Positions 1 to 6,703 of a stretch of DNA of 7,834 bases are shown here, piece after piece. The DNA is from Pseudomonadota bacterium (GTDB lineage: Bacteria > Myxococcota > Bradymonadia > UBA4248): assembly GCA_017613855.1 (NCBI GenBank), contig JAGACY010000458.1:1-7834 (forward strand), in the 5' to 3' direction. Numbering within the stretch: the stretch's first letter is position 1; every line of letters starts with the position of its first letter. A program made the translations under genes and the position numbers. Under the pieces are notes generated by a model, which saw nothing but the letters and a program-made list of their open reading frames with translations, was not told the origin of the DNA and did no database searches.

Positions 1-78
1 GAGTACTCTGGGGCTGAATTGTTACTAATAATCAAGAATATGAATCTGAGGCGGAGCTGTTTCCCCAAAAGGTGCGCA

Positions 79-106
79 GGCGTATTGCACCAACGGTGCA
101 ATAGCC
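79..106 (+). repeat. Bulged hairpin repeat, copy A
   Basis: The basal stem GGC (79-81) pairs with GCC (104-106), G82 is unpaired, and TATTGCACC (83-91) pairs perfectly with GGTGCAATA (95-103) around the triloop AAC. This makes 12 base pairs with a single bulged G. Copies B, C and D share the same plan: short basal stem, bulged G, stem beginning TAT and ending ATA, small loop. Their stem sequences differ, so structure seems to be conserved more than sequence. I do not recognise the family. It resembles REP-type palindromes in size and tandem arrangement only. Confidence 0.8.
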
Positions 107-115
107 GGAGCGGCA

Positions 116-147
116 GGGCGTATGGCGGCCGAAGGTCGCCATAGCCC
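116..147 (+). repeat. Bulged hairpin repeat, copy B
   Basis: GGGC (116-119) pairs with GCCC (144-147), G120 is unpaired, and TATGGCGGCC (121-130) pairs with GGTCGCCATA (134-143) through one G-T wobble, closing a GAA triloop. It lies nine bases after copy A in the same orientation, forming a tandem pair. It ends only eight bases before the TATAAT at 155-160, so it occupies the place where a -35 element would be expected. Confidence 0.8.
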
Positions 148-154
148 GACCATA

Positions 155-160
155 TATAAT
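155..160 (+). promoter_or_regulatory. Candidate -10 box TATAAT for kinase 1
   Basis: This is a perfect six-of-six match to the sigma-70 -10 consensus. No good -35 hexamer lies 16-18 bases upstream, because that interval falls inside hairpin copy B, and there is no TG extension. If used, transcription would start near 167 and leave a leader of roughly 95 bases before the ATG at 262. The assignment rests on the single hexamer. Confidence 0.35.
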
Positions 161-231
161 GATGTAAACAGATACGAACGCGTCTACCCCATAATTTGCC
201 CAACCCCATCGCCTGGGGTATAGTCGTAAAG

Positions 232-251
232 AGCGCCATAAGGAGGGCGCT
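232..251 (+). promoter_or_regulatory. Hairpin presenting the Shine-Dalgarno of kinase 1
   Basis: AGCGCC (232-237) pairs perfectly with GGCGCT (246-251), and the eight-base loop (238-245) contains AGGAG, the core of the only strong ribosome binding site near kinase 1. The site lies 15-16 bases before the ATG at 262, longer than usual. The hairpin decides the start: it makes the ATG at 262 much more likely than the in-frame TTG at 196, which would place this site inside the coding region. Whether the loop exposes or hides the site from the ribosome is not decidable by eye. Confidence 0.45.
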
Positions 252-261
252 TTATTTCGCT

Positions 262-2766
262 ATGGTAGGTGTCGTGTCTAATCAGAAATGCCGATTATGC
301 CTAAAGATTAATCCGCCAGGGAGCCGCTTTTGCAATTATTGCGGTAATGACCTGACGTTCTCGATTCAGCCCGATGGACTGCTGCCGCCCGGCGCAATTC
401 TGCGCGGGAGCTACGTCATTGAAAATGTCATTGGCGAAGGCGGTATGGGCGTGGTCTATAGCTGCCATCACAAAACCCTCGGGACGCGCTATGCACTTAA
501 AGTGCTCGACCCAAAACTTGCCAGAATGGACATTCTGCGTCAGCGTTTTTTGGCCGAAGCCAAGATTCAGGCAACCGTGCGGCATCCTCATATTGTGCAC
601 GTGCTCGATGTCATCGACAGCGACAAAGATGGCGGAATTCCTGGAGTTCTGGCGATTGTCATGGAATACGTCGCTGGCGAGGCGCTCGACCAGAAGCTCG
701 AAGCGGGACCGCTGAGCGAGAAAGATGCCGTGTCGTGTGCGCTCGTCGTGCTCGATGCCATTGGGTTTGCGCATCATGCGGGCATCGTCCATCGCGACCT
801 CAAGCCCTCGAATATTATGATTAGCGCCGAAGAGGCCAAAGAAGCGCTCTATCGCGGCGTCAAGGTCATGGATTTCGGCATTGCCAAGCTGCTGCAGGAA
901 CAGGAACAGCGCACGGTAACTGGTGCACACATGGGAACGCTCCGTTACATGGCACCCGAGCAGATCGAAAATGCGCGCGATGTCGATGAACGATCCGATC
1001 TGTATGCCATTGGTTTGTCGCTTTATGAGCTGCTGTGCGGCCGAACGCCGTTCGAAGAATACCGCGAATTTGAGCTCATCAAGGCCCAGATGTCGATGAA
1101 ACCGCCTTCGATGCGTACCTTCCGGAGTGACATTTCGAACCGGCTCGAGGCGATTGTCATGAAATCGCTCGAAAAAGACCGCGCCAACCGTTATCCGAAT
1201 GCCGAGTCATTCCAGCGTGCACTGCTCTCGCTGGGAGGGTACGATGATATTCCGCTCATGCTCAACCCCAATGATGGTGCGGCAATCGTGCCGACTAACC
1301 AAAAATTGCAGAAGAAAATTGAGCGTGCCATTGCCAAGAGCAATGAGGCTGCAGGCGATTCAAAACCAGGCAAAAAAATTCGGAATTCGGCAGCAAAAGT
1401 CAATGTAACCGAAAATCTGCCCAAAGCACTTCAATCGGCAAGACTGGCTTCGCAGTCATCCATGAAAGCTGCTGCACCGTCTGTTGATCCTGTTGCCAAA
1501 ACGGAAGCTTCGGAGCCCAGAAAGGATAAATCCAGACATCATAAGTCGATTGTTCAGATTTCGCGCGAGAAGAAGGCTGCGTCAGCTCCCGGGACTCCGT
1601 CGAGAACTTTTAAACGCAATCCAAGCAGAATTTCTCAGTTGGGAAAAGGCGCAAATTTAAAATCGACTGCCGAAAAACCTTCATCAGAAGATGTATCCAA
1701 GAATGCCAAAAGTGTGGCTGAGAAGCCCGTTTCTTTAGCAAAAGCGAAACCGGTTTCTTCCGAAAATAATAAAAAAACATCGAATCCCAATCAAAAACCT
1801 ATTTCTTCCGATAAGAATAAAAAGACTTCGAATACAAAGAGCAAAGCACCTTCGGGCGAGAACAACAGACGTCCAAGCCCTGGGCAAATGCAGAAAAAAT
1901 CGGCGCAAGCACCCGCACTGCAAGCCAAATCGGCTTCACCTGCACGCAAAAAATCCAATCTCGCGCTTAAACTACTCGTTTTTGCTATCATTGTATTAAT
2001 TGTAGTTGGCTATTTCCTGCGTTCCGGTCATCCGGATGAAGAAACGGCACCGGCAGAAATCATTCAGCCCAAAGATGTCGTTGAAAATGATGATATTGAT
2101 GATGTATCAACATTGCCGCTGAAAATTATTGAAACCCCAACCGGACGCATGACGGTTGTACCGGCTGCACGGCATTGGGTGAGCAATAATAAGAGCGATG
2201 AATTGCATCAAATTGAGCTCAAAGAAGCATTTGCCATCGATCAGGTTGAAGTTTCTTATTATCAATATGAAAAGTGCGTCGATGCCGGGAAATGCCCGCC
2301 GCTTGGTGTAAAACCGGACGATCTCAATCTGCCTGTGACTAATATTGGCTTCGGAAGTGCACAAATCTTTTGTCAGTTCGCACAAAAAACTCTGCCCACG
2401 CGCGAGCAATGGGAGGCAGCTGCACGCTTTGGCGGCGAAATTAATGGTATTACGCATGTCAATGTGACATGTGAAAATATTCATTTTGGGGCGTCATTGC
2501 GAGGCGAATGTAAAGGTAAAAATAGCGCATCCCCCGAAAATGTTTATGCTCGCGTGCAAAGCGGAAATCCAGGCCATATCCTCAATATGCTCGGCAATGT
2601 CCGCGAATGGACTTCGACGCCCGATAAACACGATTCACAAAAAAATATCACAAAAGGCGGAAGCTATTTATCGGATAGATCTGAGATTAATATCAGCGTG
2701 GATACCACGAACCCATTAAACAGTGGTGCCGCTGATTTGGGCTTCCGTTGTATAAAATTGTTATAA
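262..2766 (+). CDS. Membrane-spanning Ser/Thr kinase with zinc ribbon and FGE-fold domain
   Basis: The 834-residue protein is a Hanks-type Ser/Thr protein kinase. An N-terminal zinc ribbon (C10, C13, C24, C27) precedes the kinase domain at about 51-330, with glycine loop GEGGMG 58-63, ATP lysine K80, helix-C E99, HRDLKPSN from H177, DFG 204-206 and APE 231-233; all catalytic residues are present. A Lys/Ser-rich linker (about 345-566) holds three 16-residue repeats. One membrane helix (about 568-586) follows, then an outside domain of the FGE/SUMF1 fold with C672/C678, LPTREQWE at 711, GNVREW at 778, GGSY at 799 and GFRC near the end. The two catalytic cysteines of true FGEs appear replaced by S804 and I809, so this domain probably senses or binds and does not make formylglycine. 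I chose ATG 262; an in-frame TTG at 196 would add 22 residues with no ribosome site. The kinase half is visibly GC-richer than the rest. Confidence 0.93.
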   Translation: MVGVVSNQKCRLCLKINPPGSRFCNYCGNDLTFSIQPDGLLPPGAILRGSYVIENVIGEGGMGVVYSCHHKTLGTRYALKVLDPKLARMDILRQRFLAEAKIQATVRHPHIVHVLDVIDSDKDGGIPGVLAIVMEYVAGEALDQKLEAGPLSEKDAVSCALVVLDAIGFAHHAGIVHRDLKPSNIMISAEEAKEALYRGVKVMDFGIAKLLQEQEQRTVTGAHMGTLRYMAPEQIENARDVDERSDLYAIGLSLYELLCGRTPFEEYREFELIKAQMSMKPPSMRTFRSDISNRLEAIVMKSLEKDRANRYPNAESFQRALLSLGGYDDIPLMLNPNDGAAIVPTNQKLQKKIERAIAKSNEAAGDSKPGKKIRNSAAKVNVTENLPKALQSARLASQSSMKAAAPSVDPVAKTEASEPRKDKSRHHKSIVQISREKKAASAPGTPSRTFKRNPSRISQLGKGANLKSTAEKPSSEDVSKNAKSVAEKPVSLAKAKPVSSENNKKTSNPNQKPISSDKNKKTSNTKSKAPSGENNRRPSPGQMQKKSAQAPALQAKSASPARKKSNLALKLLVFAIIVLIVVGYFLRSGHPDEETAPAEIIQPKDVVENDDIDDVSTLPLKIIETPTGRMTVVPAARHWVSNNKSDELHQIELKEAFAIDQVEVSYYQYEKCVDAGKCPPLGVKPDDLNLPVTNIGFGSAQIFCQFAQKTLPTREQWEAAARFGGEINGITHVNVTCENIHFGASLRGECKGKNSASPENVYARVQSGNPGHILNMLGNVREWTSTPDKHDSQKNITKGGSYLSDRSEINISVDTTNPLNSGAADLGFRCIKLL
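1747..1890 (+). repeat. Three 48-bp tandem repeats in the kinase 1 linker
   Basis: There are three consecutive 48-base units (1747-1794, 1795-1842, 1843-1890), each coding 16 residues of the pattern K-P-[VI]-S-S-[ED]-x-N-K-K-T-S-N. The first two are close and the third has drifted, reading KAPSGENNRRPSPGQM. They lie in the disordered, basic, cytoplasmic linker between kinase and membrane helix. The unit keeps the reading frame, so copy-number change would alter only tether length. Confidence 0.7.
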
Positions 2767-2774
2767 TATGCTTC

Positions 2775-2798
2775 GCCTATGCGGTGCCCGCATACGGC
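2775..2798 (-). repeat. Bulged hairpin repeat, copy C
   Basis: Read on the minus strand, the basal stem is GCC/GGC (2796-2798 with 2775-2777), the G opposite C2795 is unpaired, and TATGCGG pairs perfectly with CCGCATA across a three-base loop (2785-2787). The basal stem is GCC...GGC where the other copies have GGC...GCC, a compensated change that supports selection on the fold. It begins eight bases after the kinase 1 stop codon. Confidence 0.75.
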
Positions 2799-2804
2799 TC
2801 GCCT

Positions 2805-2836
2805 GCGGGCTATTTCGCTGCACGAAATACGCCCGC
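2805..2836 (-). repeat. Bulged hairpin repeat, copy D
   Basis: On the minus strand GCGGGC (2831-2836) pairs with GCCCGC (2805-2810), the G opposite C2830 is unpaired, and TATTTCG pairs with CGAAATA around a five-base loop (2818-2822). This makes 13 base pairs with a single bulge. It stands six bases from copy C in the same orientation, so C and D form a tandem pair inverted relative to A and B on the other side of kinase 1. No T-tract follows on either strand, so a terminator role is not obvious. Confidence 0.8.
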
Positions 2837-2933
2837 GTTCCAAATTTTAGACGGCGAACGGGACTGCATGGATTTCGAATAATCCTGTTCACTCAATTGC
2901 ACATCGCGTATTCTGAATTTCTATCAATAGCTA

Positions 2934-2973
2934 TAGACTCACTCCAGTGACAGGATCAAAAGAAAAGAGTCTA
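2934..2973. promoter_or_regulatory. Dyad symmetry upstream of kinase 2, possible operator
   Basis: TAGACTC (2934-2940) and GAGTCTA (2967-2973) form a perfect 7-bp inverted repeat with a 26-base loop. Overlapping the left arm is the palindrome TCACT-CC-AGTGA (2939-2950). The segment is 150 bases or more before the kinase 2 ATG. It could bind a regulator or form RNA structure; the sequence alone does not say which. Confidence 0.3.
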
Positions 2974-3123
2974 CTTTTGGTATCAGATGATGTATATAGC
3001 CATGTGTCCTTTTGCTCTGGGCAAGAGGTATGTCTGCCGCTTATGAAGTTGTGGCTTTGGATACAATTTCAAAAGTCAGTTCGTTAAGCTATAAGGTTTT
3101 CTCATATTATTAATCAAACAAAC

Positions 3124-5508
3124 ATGGATCAATCGGTAACAAATAGTCATTTGGATCTCTCGGAAGACTCTGCTTATGAGAGTACCGTACCATATCTTCA
3201 AAGCGTGAGAAGCCCGCGTGAGTTGGATTCTCAAATTCCAACACCGCCTGCATTGAGTCAAAAGTATCGTTTTATCAAAGAAATCGGACATGGTGCGCAG
3301 GGCAGAATTTATCTTGCTGAACATATCTTCACACATACAAAAGTATCCATCAAACAGTTTAATATACATTCTGTAAAGACCTGGAAAGAATATGATTTGT
3401 TTAAACGCGAAGCTCAGGTATTGGCTTCGCTGCACATCAATGGGGTTGCCCGGTTTTATGAAGCCATCGAAAGACTGGAGGATGAGCCCCCCTGCTCATT
3501 TATTATTCAGGAATTCATTGAAGGTGATTCGCTTCAGACTATGCTTAAACGCGGACATCGCTTTTCGATGGTCGAAATCTGCGATATGATTATGCAAATA
3601 CTGTATATCCTGCACAGTTTGCATAATCATACACCGCCTGTCATTCACAGAGATATCAAGCCTTCAAACCTGATGCTGACACCACTTGAGGGCGGTGGAT
3701 ACCATGTGACGATTATCGACTTTGGTGCTGTTTCAAACCCGCAGATTCAGGGCGGTGGTTCTACTGTTGCCGGTACGTATGGCTATATGCCGCCGGAGCA
3801 GATGACGGGACATACCGTTCCGGCGAGTGATATTTATGCGGTTGGTGCGGTAGCGGTTCAGTTGTTTACCGGAAAAGCGCCTTCCGATTTGGAAGTCAAA
3901 GATTTTAGAATTATCTTTGAACCCGAAATGGAAGACAAACCTCATGCGCTCGTTGCGACATTGCGAAGCATGCTCGATCCGAAGGTAGAAACCAGGCAAG
4001 CCGATATTCGAGAGTTGATTCGTCTGTTTCATCAGTTCAGAGCCAATCAGTTTGAAATTCAGAACAAAAAAACTGAGGAAGTTCATTATGAACCGACTTA
4101 TGAAGAAAAACTCAACAAAGTGAATTTCATTGGTCAGGAAGGCAATCTGGAGTTGTGGGATGGTTTGCCCGATTCGACCAATCGCGATATGATTGCGTTG
4201 TATACCCACTATTTGAAAACACTGTCTGCCAATACGAATCGTGATAATGGTTCTTCAGAAGACGACTATTATGCTTTTGAAGATAAAAAACAGGTTTCAG
4301 CACGCAATAAATCATTTGCCCTGGTCTTATTTTTTATGGCTTTTTGGGGGGCTGTGACGGTATTTTCGCTGTATATCACGAAATTGACAGGCTGGCATGC
4401 CATTCTCTTTATATTCATCATGGGTATTCCCTGTATGATTGTGGCTCTGGTTGAATATAACAGACTAAAAGTCAATCGGACACGGCCTTTTTTGGCGAGT
4501 ATATATCATCATAGAGAATATCGTTCCATTCTCAAGGGGGAGGCTCCTTTATTTCAGGAACTCATTCAATCGGGGCGAAAAGCAATCGCTACGATAGTAG
4601 ATGTCCAGTATATCAATACACCCTCTTACAATGTCGAAGACAATCCTAAAGGGAAATTGCGCAAATTTGCATCGCATCTGGCTTGTCATGATGATCCGGC
4701 TTTTCTGATTCGATATAAATTTAATCCCCCCGATGATGTTCGCAGTGAAGATCTGGTTCATAATTATATTACTTATGGGGAACCGGAATATCATTACCGG
4801 GTGGGGGACAGGCTTCCTGTATTGTATACAATCTATAACAGCTATTTTAACCAGGTTGTCAGCAGCATGCCATTCCCGCTTCCCATTTATGACTTGCGAG
4901 GATTCCATGATATCATCTATAGAAGCTATGCCGTTGATACGCGTCAGGAAGTATTAAAAACCAATTTGTGTTTTGATGTAAAACTGGACTATGTACTGGA
5001 TCAATTAAATCCGGAAATTGCAAACAAATTATGCAGTCTTAATGATATCATTGTAAGGCTTAAGCCCAAAAAAAGTTACAAGGAAAGCGATATTTACCAA
5101 ATAGATCGTGAGCTGTTTTGCTTACATTCGGATAATCCCGAAGTCAATGCCCTGCTTGTTCCATATCATACTTATTATTTGTTTTCCCATAAATTTCATG
5201 AGCTTCATCGCACCATTATGTCCGTTCTTGCAAAGATGGCATTCCCGGAACGCAAGTTCACCGATAAATTGCTGAGCCGCAACAAACCCATTGAAGATGC
5301 CGTCGATGCAATAAGAACTTATTTGTCGCTCAAGCCTCGATCGTATGTTTTGCCCGATTTCGGTGCCATTGCGGAATTATGTCTCGTCTATAACCGTGGA
5401 GCTTTGCCTGACGAGATGGTCAACCTATTATTCCAGGTTCGTGTGGATGGAGATGCAAATCCGGAACTCAGACGCGAGCTTGGTAAGCTAACAGCACCTG
5501 TTCGTTAG
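3124..5508 (+). CDS. Ser/Thr kinase with two membrane helices and unknown C-terminus
   Basis: The 794-residue protein starts with a polar, probably disordered tail (1-46). A Hanks-type kinase domain (about 48-305) follows: glycine loop GHGAQG 55-60, ATP lysine K77, helix-C E96, HRDIKPSN from H175, DFG 199-201, and PPE (223-225) where APE is usual. All catalytic residues are present, so it should be active. After an acidic linker come two hydrophobic helices (about 398-418 and 424-443), which would form a membrane hairpin with both kinase and C-terminus in the cytoplasm. Residues 445-794 match nothing I recognise firmly. The part around 490-600, ending in a GDRLPVLY stretch and then PFPLPI, loosely recalls DUF3592-type beta domains, but this is a guess. 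The start has no evident Shine-Dalgarno; the nearest AAGG is 27 bases upstream. The stop is 114 bases from the stop of the convergent gene. The partner is unknown. Confidence 0.9.
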   Translation: MDQSVTNSHLDLSEDSAYESTVPYLQSVRSPRELDSQIPTPPALSQKYRFIKEIGHGAQGRIYLAEHIFTHTKVSIKQFNIHSVKTWKEYDLFKREAQVLASLHINGVARFYEAIERLEDEPPCSFIIQEFIEGDSLQTMLKRGHRFSMVEICDMIMQILYILHSLHNHTPPVIHRDIKPSNLMLTPLEGGGYHVTIIDFGAVSNPQIQGGGSTVAGTYGYMPPEQMTGHTVPASDIYAVGAVAVQLFTGKAPSDLEVKDFRIIFEPEMEDKPHALVATLRSMLDPKVETRQADIRELIRLFHQFRANQFEIQNKKTEEVHYEPTYEEKLNKVNFIGQEGNLELWDGLPDSTNRDMIALYTHYLKTLSANTNRDNGSSEDDYYAFEDKKQVSARNKSFALVLFFMAFWGAVTVFSLYITKLTGWHAILFIFIMGIPCMIVALVEYNRLKVNRTRPFLASIYHHREYRSILKGEAPLFQELIQSGRKAIATIVDVQYINTPSYNVEDNPKGKLRKFASHLACHDDPAFLIRYKFNPPDDVRSEDLVHNYITYGEPEYHYRVGDRLPVLYTIYNSYFNQVVSSMPFPLPIYDLRGFHDIIYRSYAVDTRQEVLKTNLCFDVKLDYVLDQLNPEIANKLCSLNDIIVRLKPKKSYKESDIYQIDRELFCLHSDNPEVNALLVPYHTYYLFSHKFHELHRTIMSVLAKMAFPERKFTDKLLSRNKPIEDAVDAIRTYLSLKPRSYVLPDFGAIAELCLVYNRGALPDEMVNLLFQVRVDGDANPELRRELGKLTAPVR

Positions 5509-5622
5509 CAGTGTTTTGCTGGGGAACGTGCAATCTAAAGACTTTATCATTCAGTTTTTAGAAAGCAACGTCCCCTGGGCAGAATGCCATAACCCGGGAG
5601 TGAGGTGATTTGAAATATCGGG
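5509..5622. other. Structured gap between convergent genes
   Basis: The tail-to-tail gap contains two inverted repeats. The first pairs GGGG and ACGTGC (5521-5531) with GC, ACGT and CCCC (5565-5575), with one bulged A on each side. The second is a perfect 10-bp stem, CCATAACCCG (5587-5596) with CGGGTTATGG (5619-5628), around a 22-base loop; its right arm includes the TAA of the minus-strand gene. Neither is followed by a clear run of T on either strand, so they are not standard intrinsic terminators. They may still separate the converging transcripts. Confidence 0.45.
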
Positions 5623-6636
5623 TTATGGGTTACATGCCGATTTGTCGTCCTTGCAGCCATTAGAACATTTCTTATGGCCTGCTGATACATAGTAGAGCTT
5701 GCCATCACTTGTTTTTTTGCATTCTCTATAGAATTCATTGTTGTTGACGCATTGTGTAGGGACGATTTCACCTTCGTTCTGGCATGCGTTGTTTTTGGTT
5801 GTGATGCATTTGGCCTGGTCGTCAATGACTAAGCAGGTGAGCGCTTTATTGCAGATTCTTTGCGTGATTCTATCACTTTGGCAATTGAAAGCCGTATTTC
5901 CTTCACAGTAGGGAACGAAATTCGCTTGATCGCATTTATCTCCCTGAATGCATTTTTCGTCGGCAGAGCACATGCCTGTACCATAGTAACATTCGGTCTG
6001 TGAATGTCTTCTCAAATGAAGCACATCACCATTGCGGGATTTTTCACATCGATAGATGATTTCAAATGCTTTCCCCTTTTTATCTGTTTCACAAAACTCA
6101 AAAAGTGCATTTTCTTTATCACAGCTTTCGCCGCCGTGTTTTCCAAGATAATTTTCTGATTCTTCTTGATTTGATTTTCCTTTACTTATTCTATCATGAA
6201 TTCGTTCATATTTATCACCGGCTGATGAACGGTAAAAGAAATCGCCGTTAGTCGTTTTTTCACATTTAAATGTGTGTTTTAGACTTTCTCCTAAACCTAG
6301 AATTGTTTCAACTTTATATGTTGAATTCTCATCATAACATCGTTCTTCTTCTGACATACATTTAGCATAATACAACGCCTGGGCCGCGCCTATTTCAAAT
6401 TCAACGCAAGTTTCGGCGAGTCCGTCGATTCCATGATGACTGCAGTCGCGTGCTTGTACAACGTCTTTTTCACAGTAGAGCAGGATTGTGCCATCGCAAC
6501 TTTCCACAAATGTTTTTTGATCACAGGGGTCCCCTTCCTGGGCTTTAACTCTTTCGGGTTTTGCCTGTGCCATGGAGCATAGCATCAGGAACAGTGCGGT
6601 TATGATAACGATCTGTGCAGGTTGTTTTGTTTTCAT
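5623..6636 (-). CDS. Secreted cysteine-rich protein, unknown family (largest paralogue)
   Basis: The 337-residue protein has a typical signal peptide: basic start, hydrophobic core about 9-22 and AQA before the cut after residue 25. It should leave the cytoplasm. By hand count the mature part has 26 cysteines, an even number consistent with disulfides. It opens with a GDPCD module in which cysteines follow C-x8-C-x7-C-x9-C. A second copy near the middle, starting GDKCD, keeps the same spacing. After each come units ending C-x-K-[ST]-x-x-G-x-x-[YF], the last reading SDGKLYY. The same units occur in the two upstream paralogues. Unlike them it lacks the C-terminal RPKD motif and ends in a short Cys-rich tail. 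I chose ATG 6636 because a good AAGGAG lies seven bases upstream; a TTG one codon earlier is less likely. No enzymatic motif is visible and function is unknown. It is last in a probable three-gene operon. Confidence 0.85.
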   Translation of the reverse strand: MKTKQPAQIVIITALFLMLCSMAQAKPERVKAQEGDPCDQKTFVESCDGTILLYCEKDVVQARDCSHHGIDGLAETCVEFEIGAAQALYYAKCMSEEERCYDENSTYKVETILGLGESLKHTFKCEKTTNGDFFYRSSAGDKYERIHDRISKGKSNQEESENYLGKHGGESCDKENALFEFCETDKKGKAFEIIYRCEKSRNGDVLHLRRHSQTECYYGTGMCSADEKCIQGDKCDQANFVPYCEGNTAFNCQSDRITQRICNKALTCLVIDDQAKCITTKNNACQNEGEIVPTQCVNNNEFYRECKKTSDGKLYYVSAGHKKCSNGCKDDKSACNP

Positions 6637-6643
6637 CAAAAAG

Positions 6644-6649
6644 CTCCTT
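6644..6649 (-). promoter_or_regulatory. Ribosome binding site of the 337-residue secreted protein
   Basis: AAGGAG on the minus strand stands seven bases before the ATG at 6636. This strong, well-spaced site fixes the start at that ATG and not at the TTG one codon upstream. Confidence 0.75.
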
Positions 6650-6703
6650 ATTGGTTTTGATAGTGTGTATCATTAGATTGTCATAGAAAATTCGTCATTG
6701 ATT

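Larger units (their letters stand above)
1..195. other. Structured non-coding leader upstream of kinase 1
   Basis: I see no convincing gene in this stretch. Frame 2 ends at a TAA at 26-28 and could be the last codons of a gene lying to the left, but eight codons are too few to judge. The rest is dominated by two strong hairpins (79-106 and 116-147) and a perfect TATAAT hexamer at 155-160, each listed separately. The region reads as an untranslated promoter and leader segment with inserted palindromic repeats. Confidence 0.6.
2767..3123. other. Intergenic region between the two kinases
   Basis: These 357 bases hold no believable gene. The left part carries hairpin copies C and D. The right part is AT-richer and is probably the leader of kinase 2. 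It includes a 7-bp dyad TAGACTC/GAGTCTA (2934-2940 with 2967-2973) and, overlapping its left arm, the palindrome TCACT-CC-AGTGA (2939-2950), which could be an operator. Possible -10-like hexamers are TATAGA at 2932 and TATAAG at 3090, the latter 17 bases after a poor -35 (TTTCAA, 3067). None is convincing. A 60-codon frame at 2768-2950 only reads through the hairpins. Confidence 0.6.

Noticed and set aside
196..261. N-terminal extension of kinase 1 from the TTG at 196
   Set aside because: It has no ribosome site, and the AGGAGG at 241-246 and its hairpin would fall inside the coding region. The zinc ribbon follows naturally from ATG 262.
301..930. Long minus-strand frame of 209 codons opposite kinase 1
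   Set aside because: It is antisense to the conserved kinase core, shows no domain signature and arises from the GC-rich codon pattern of the real gene.
79..2836. Hairpin copies read as a CRISPR array or as simple terminators
   Set aside because: The copies have no constant repeat sequence or regular spacers and occur in inverted pairs. They lack T-runs and two of them lie upstream of a gene.
2768..2950. Sixty-codon plus-strand frame after kinase 1
   Set aside because: Most of it reads through hairpin copies C and D. It has no ribosome site and a composition unlike a protein.
3076..3435. Minus-strand frame of 119 codons across the kinase 2 start
   Set aside because: It is antisense to the kinase N-terminus, with no recognisable motif and no ribosome site that I could see.
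6562..6636. Lipoprotein signal on the 337-residue protein (Cys 20 in the hydrophobic core)
   Set aside because: The residues before Cys 20 are L-M-L, which does not fit a lipobox. The AQA site at 23-25 fits ordinary signal peptidase I.
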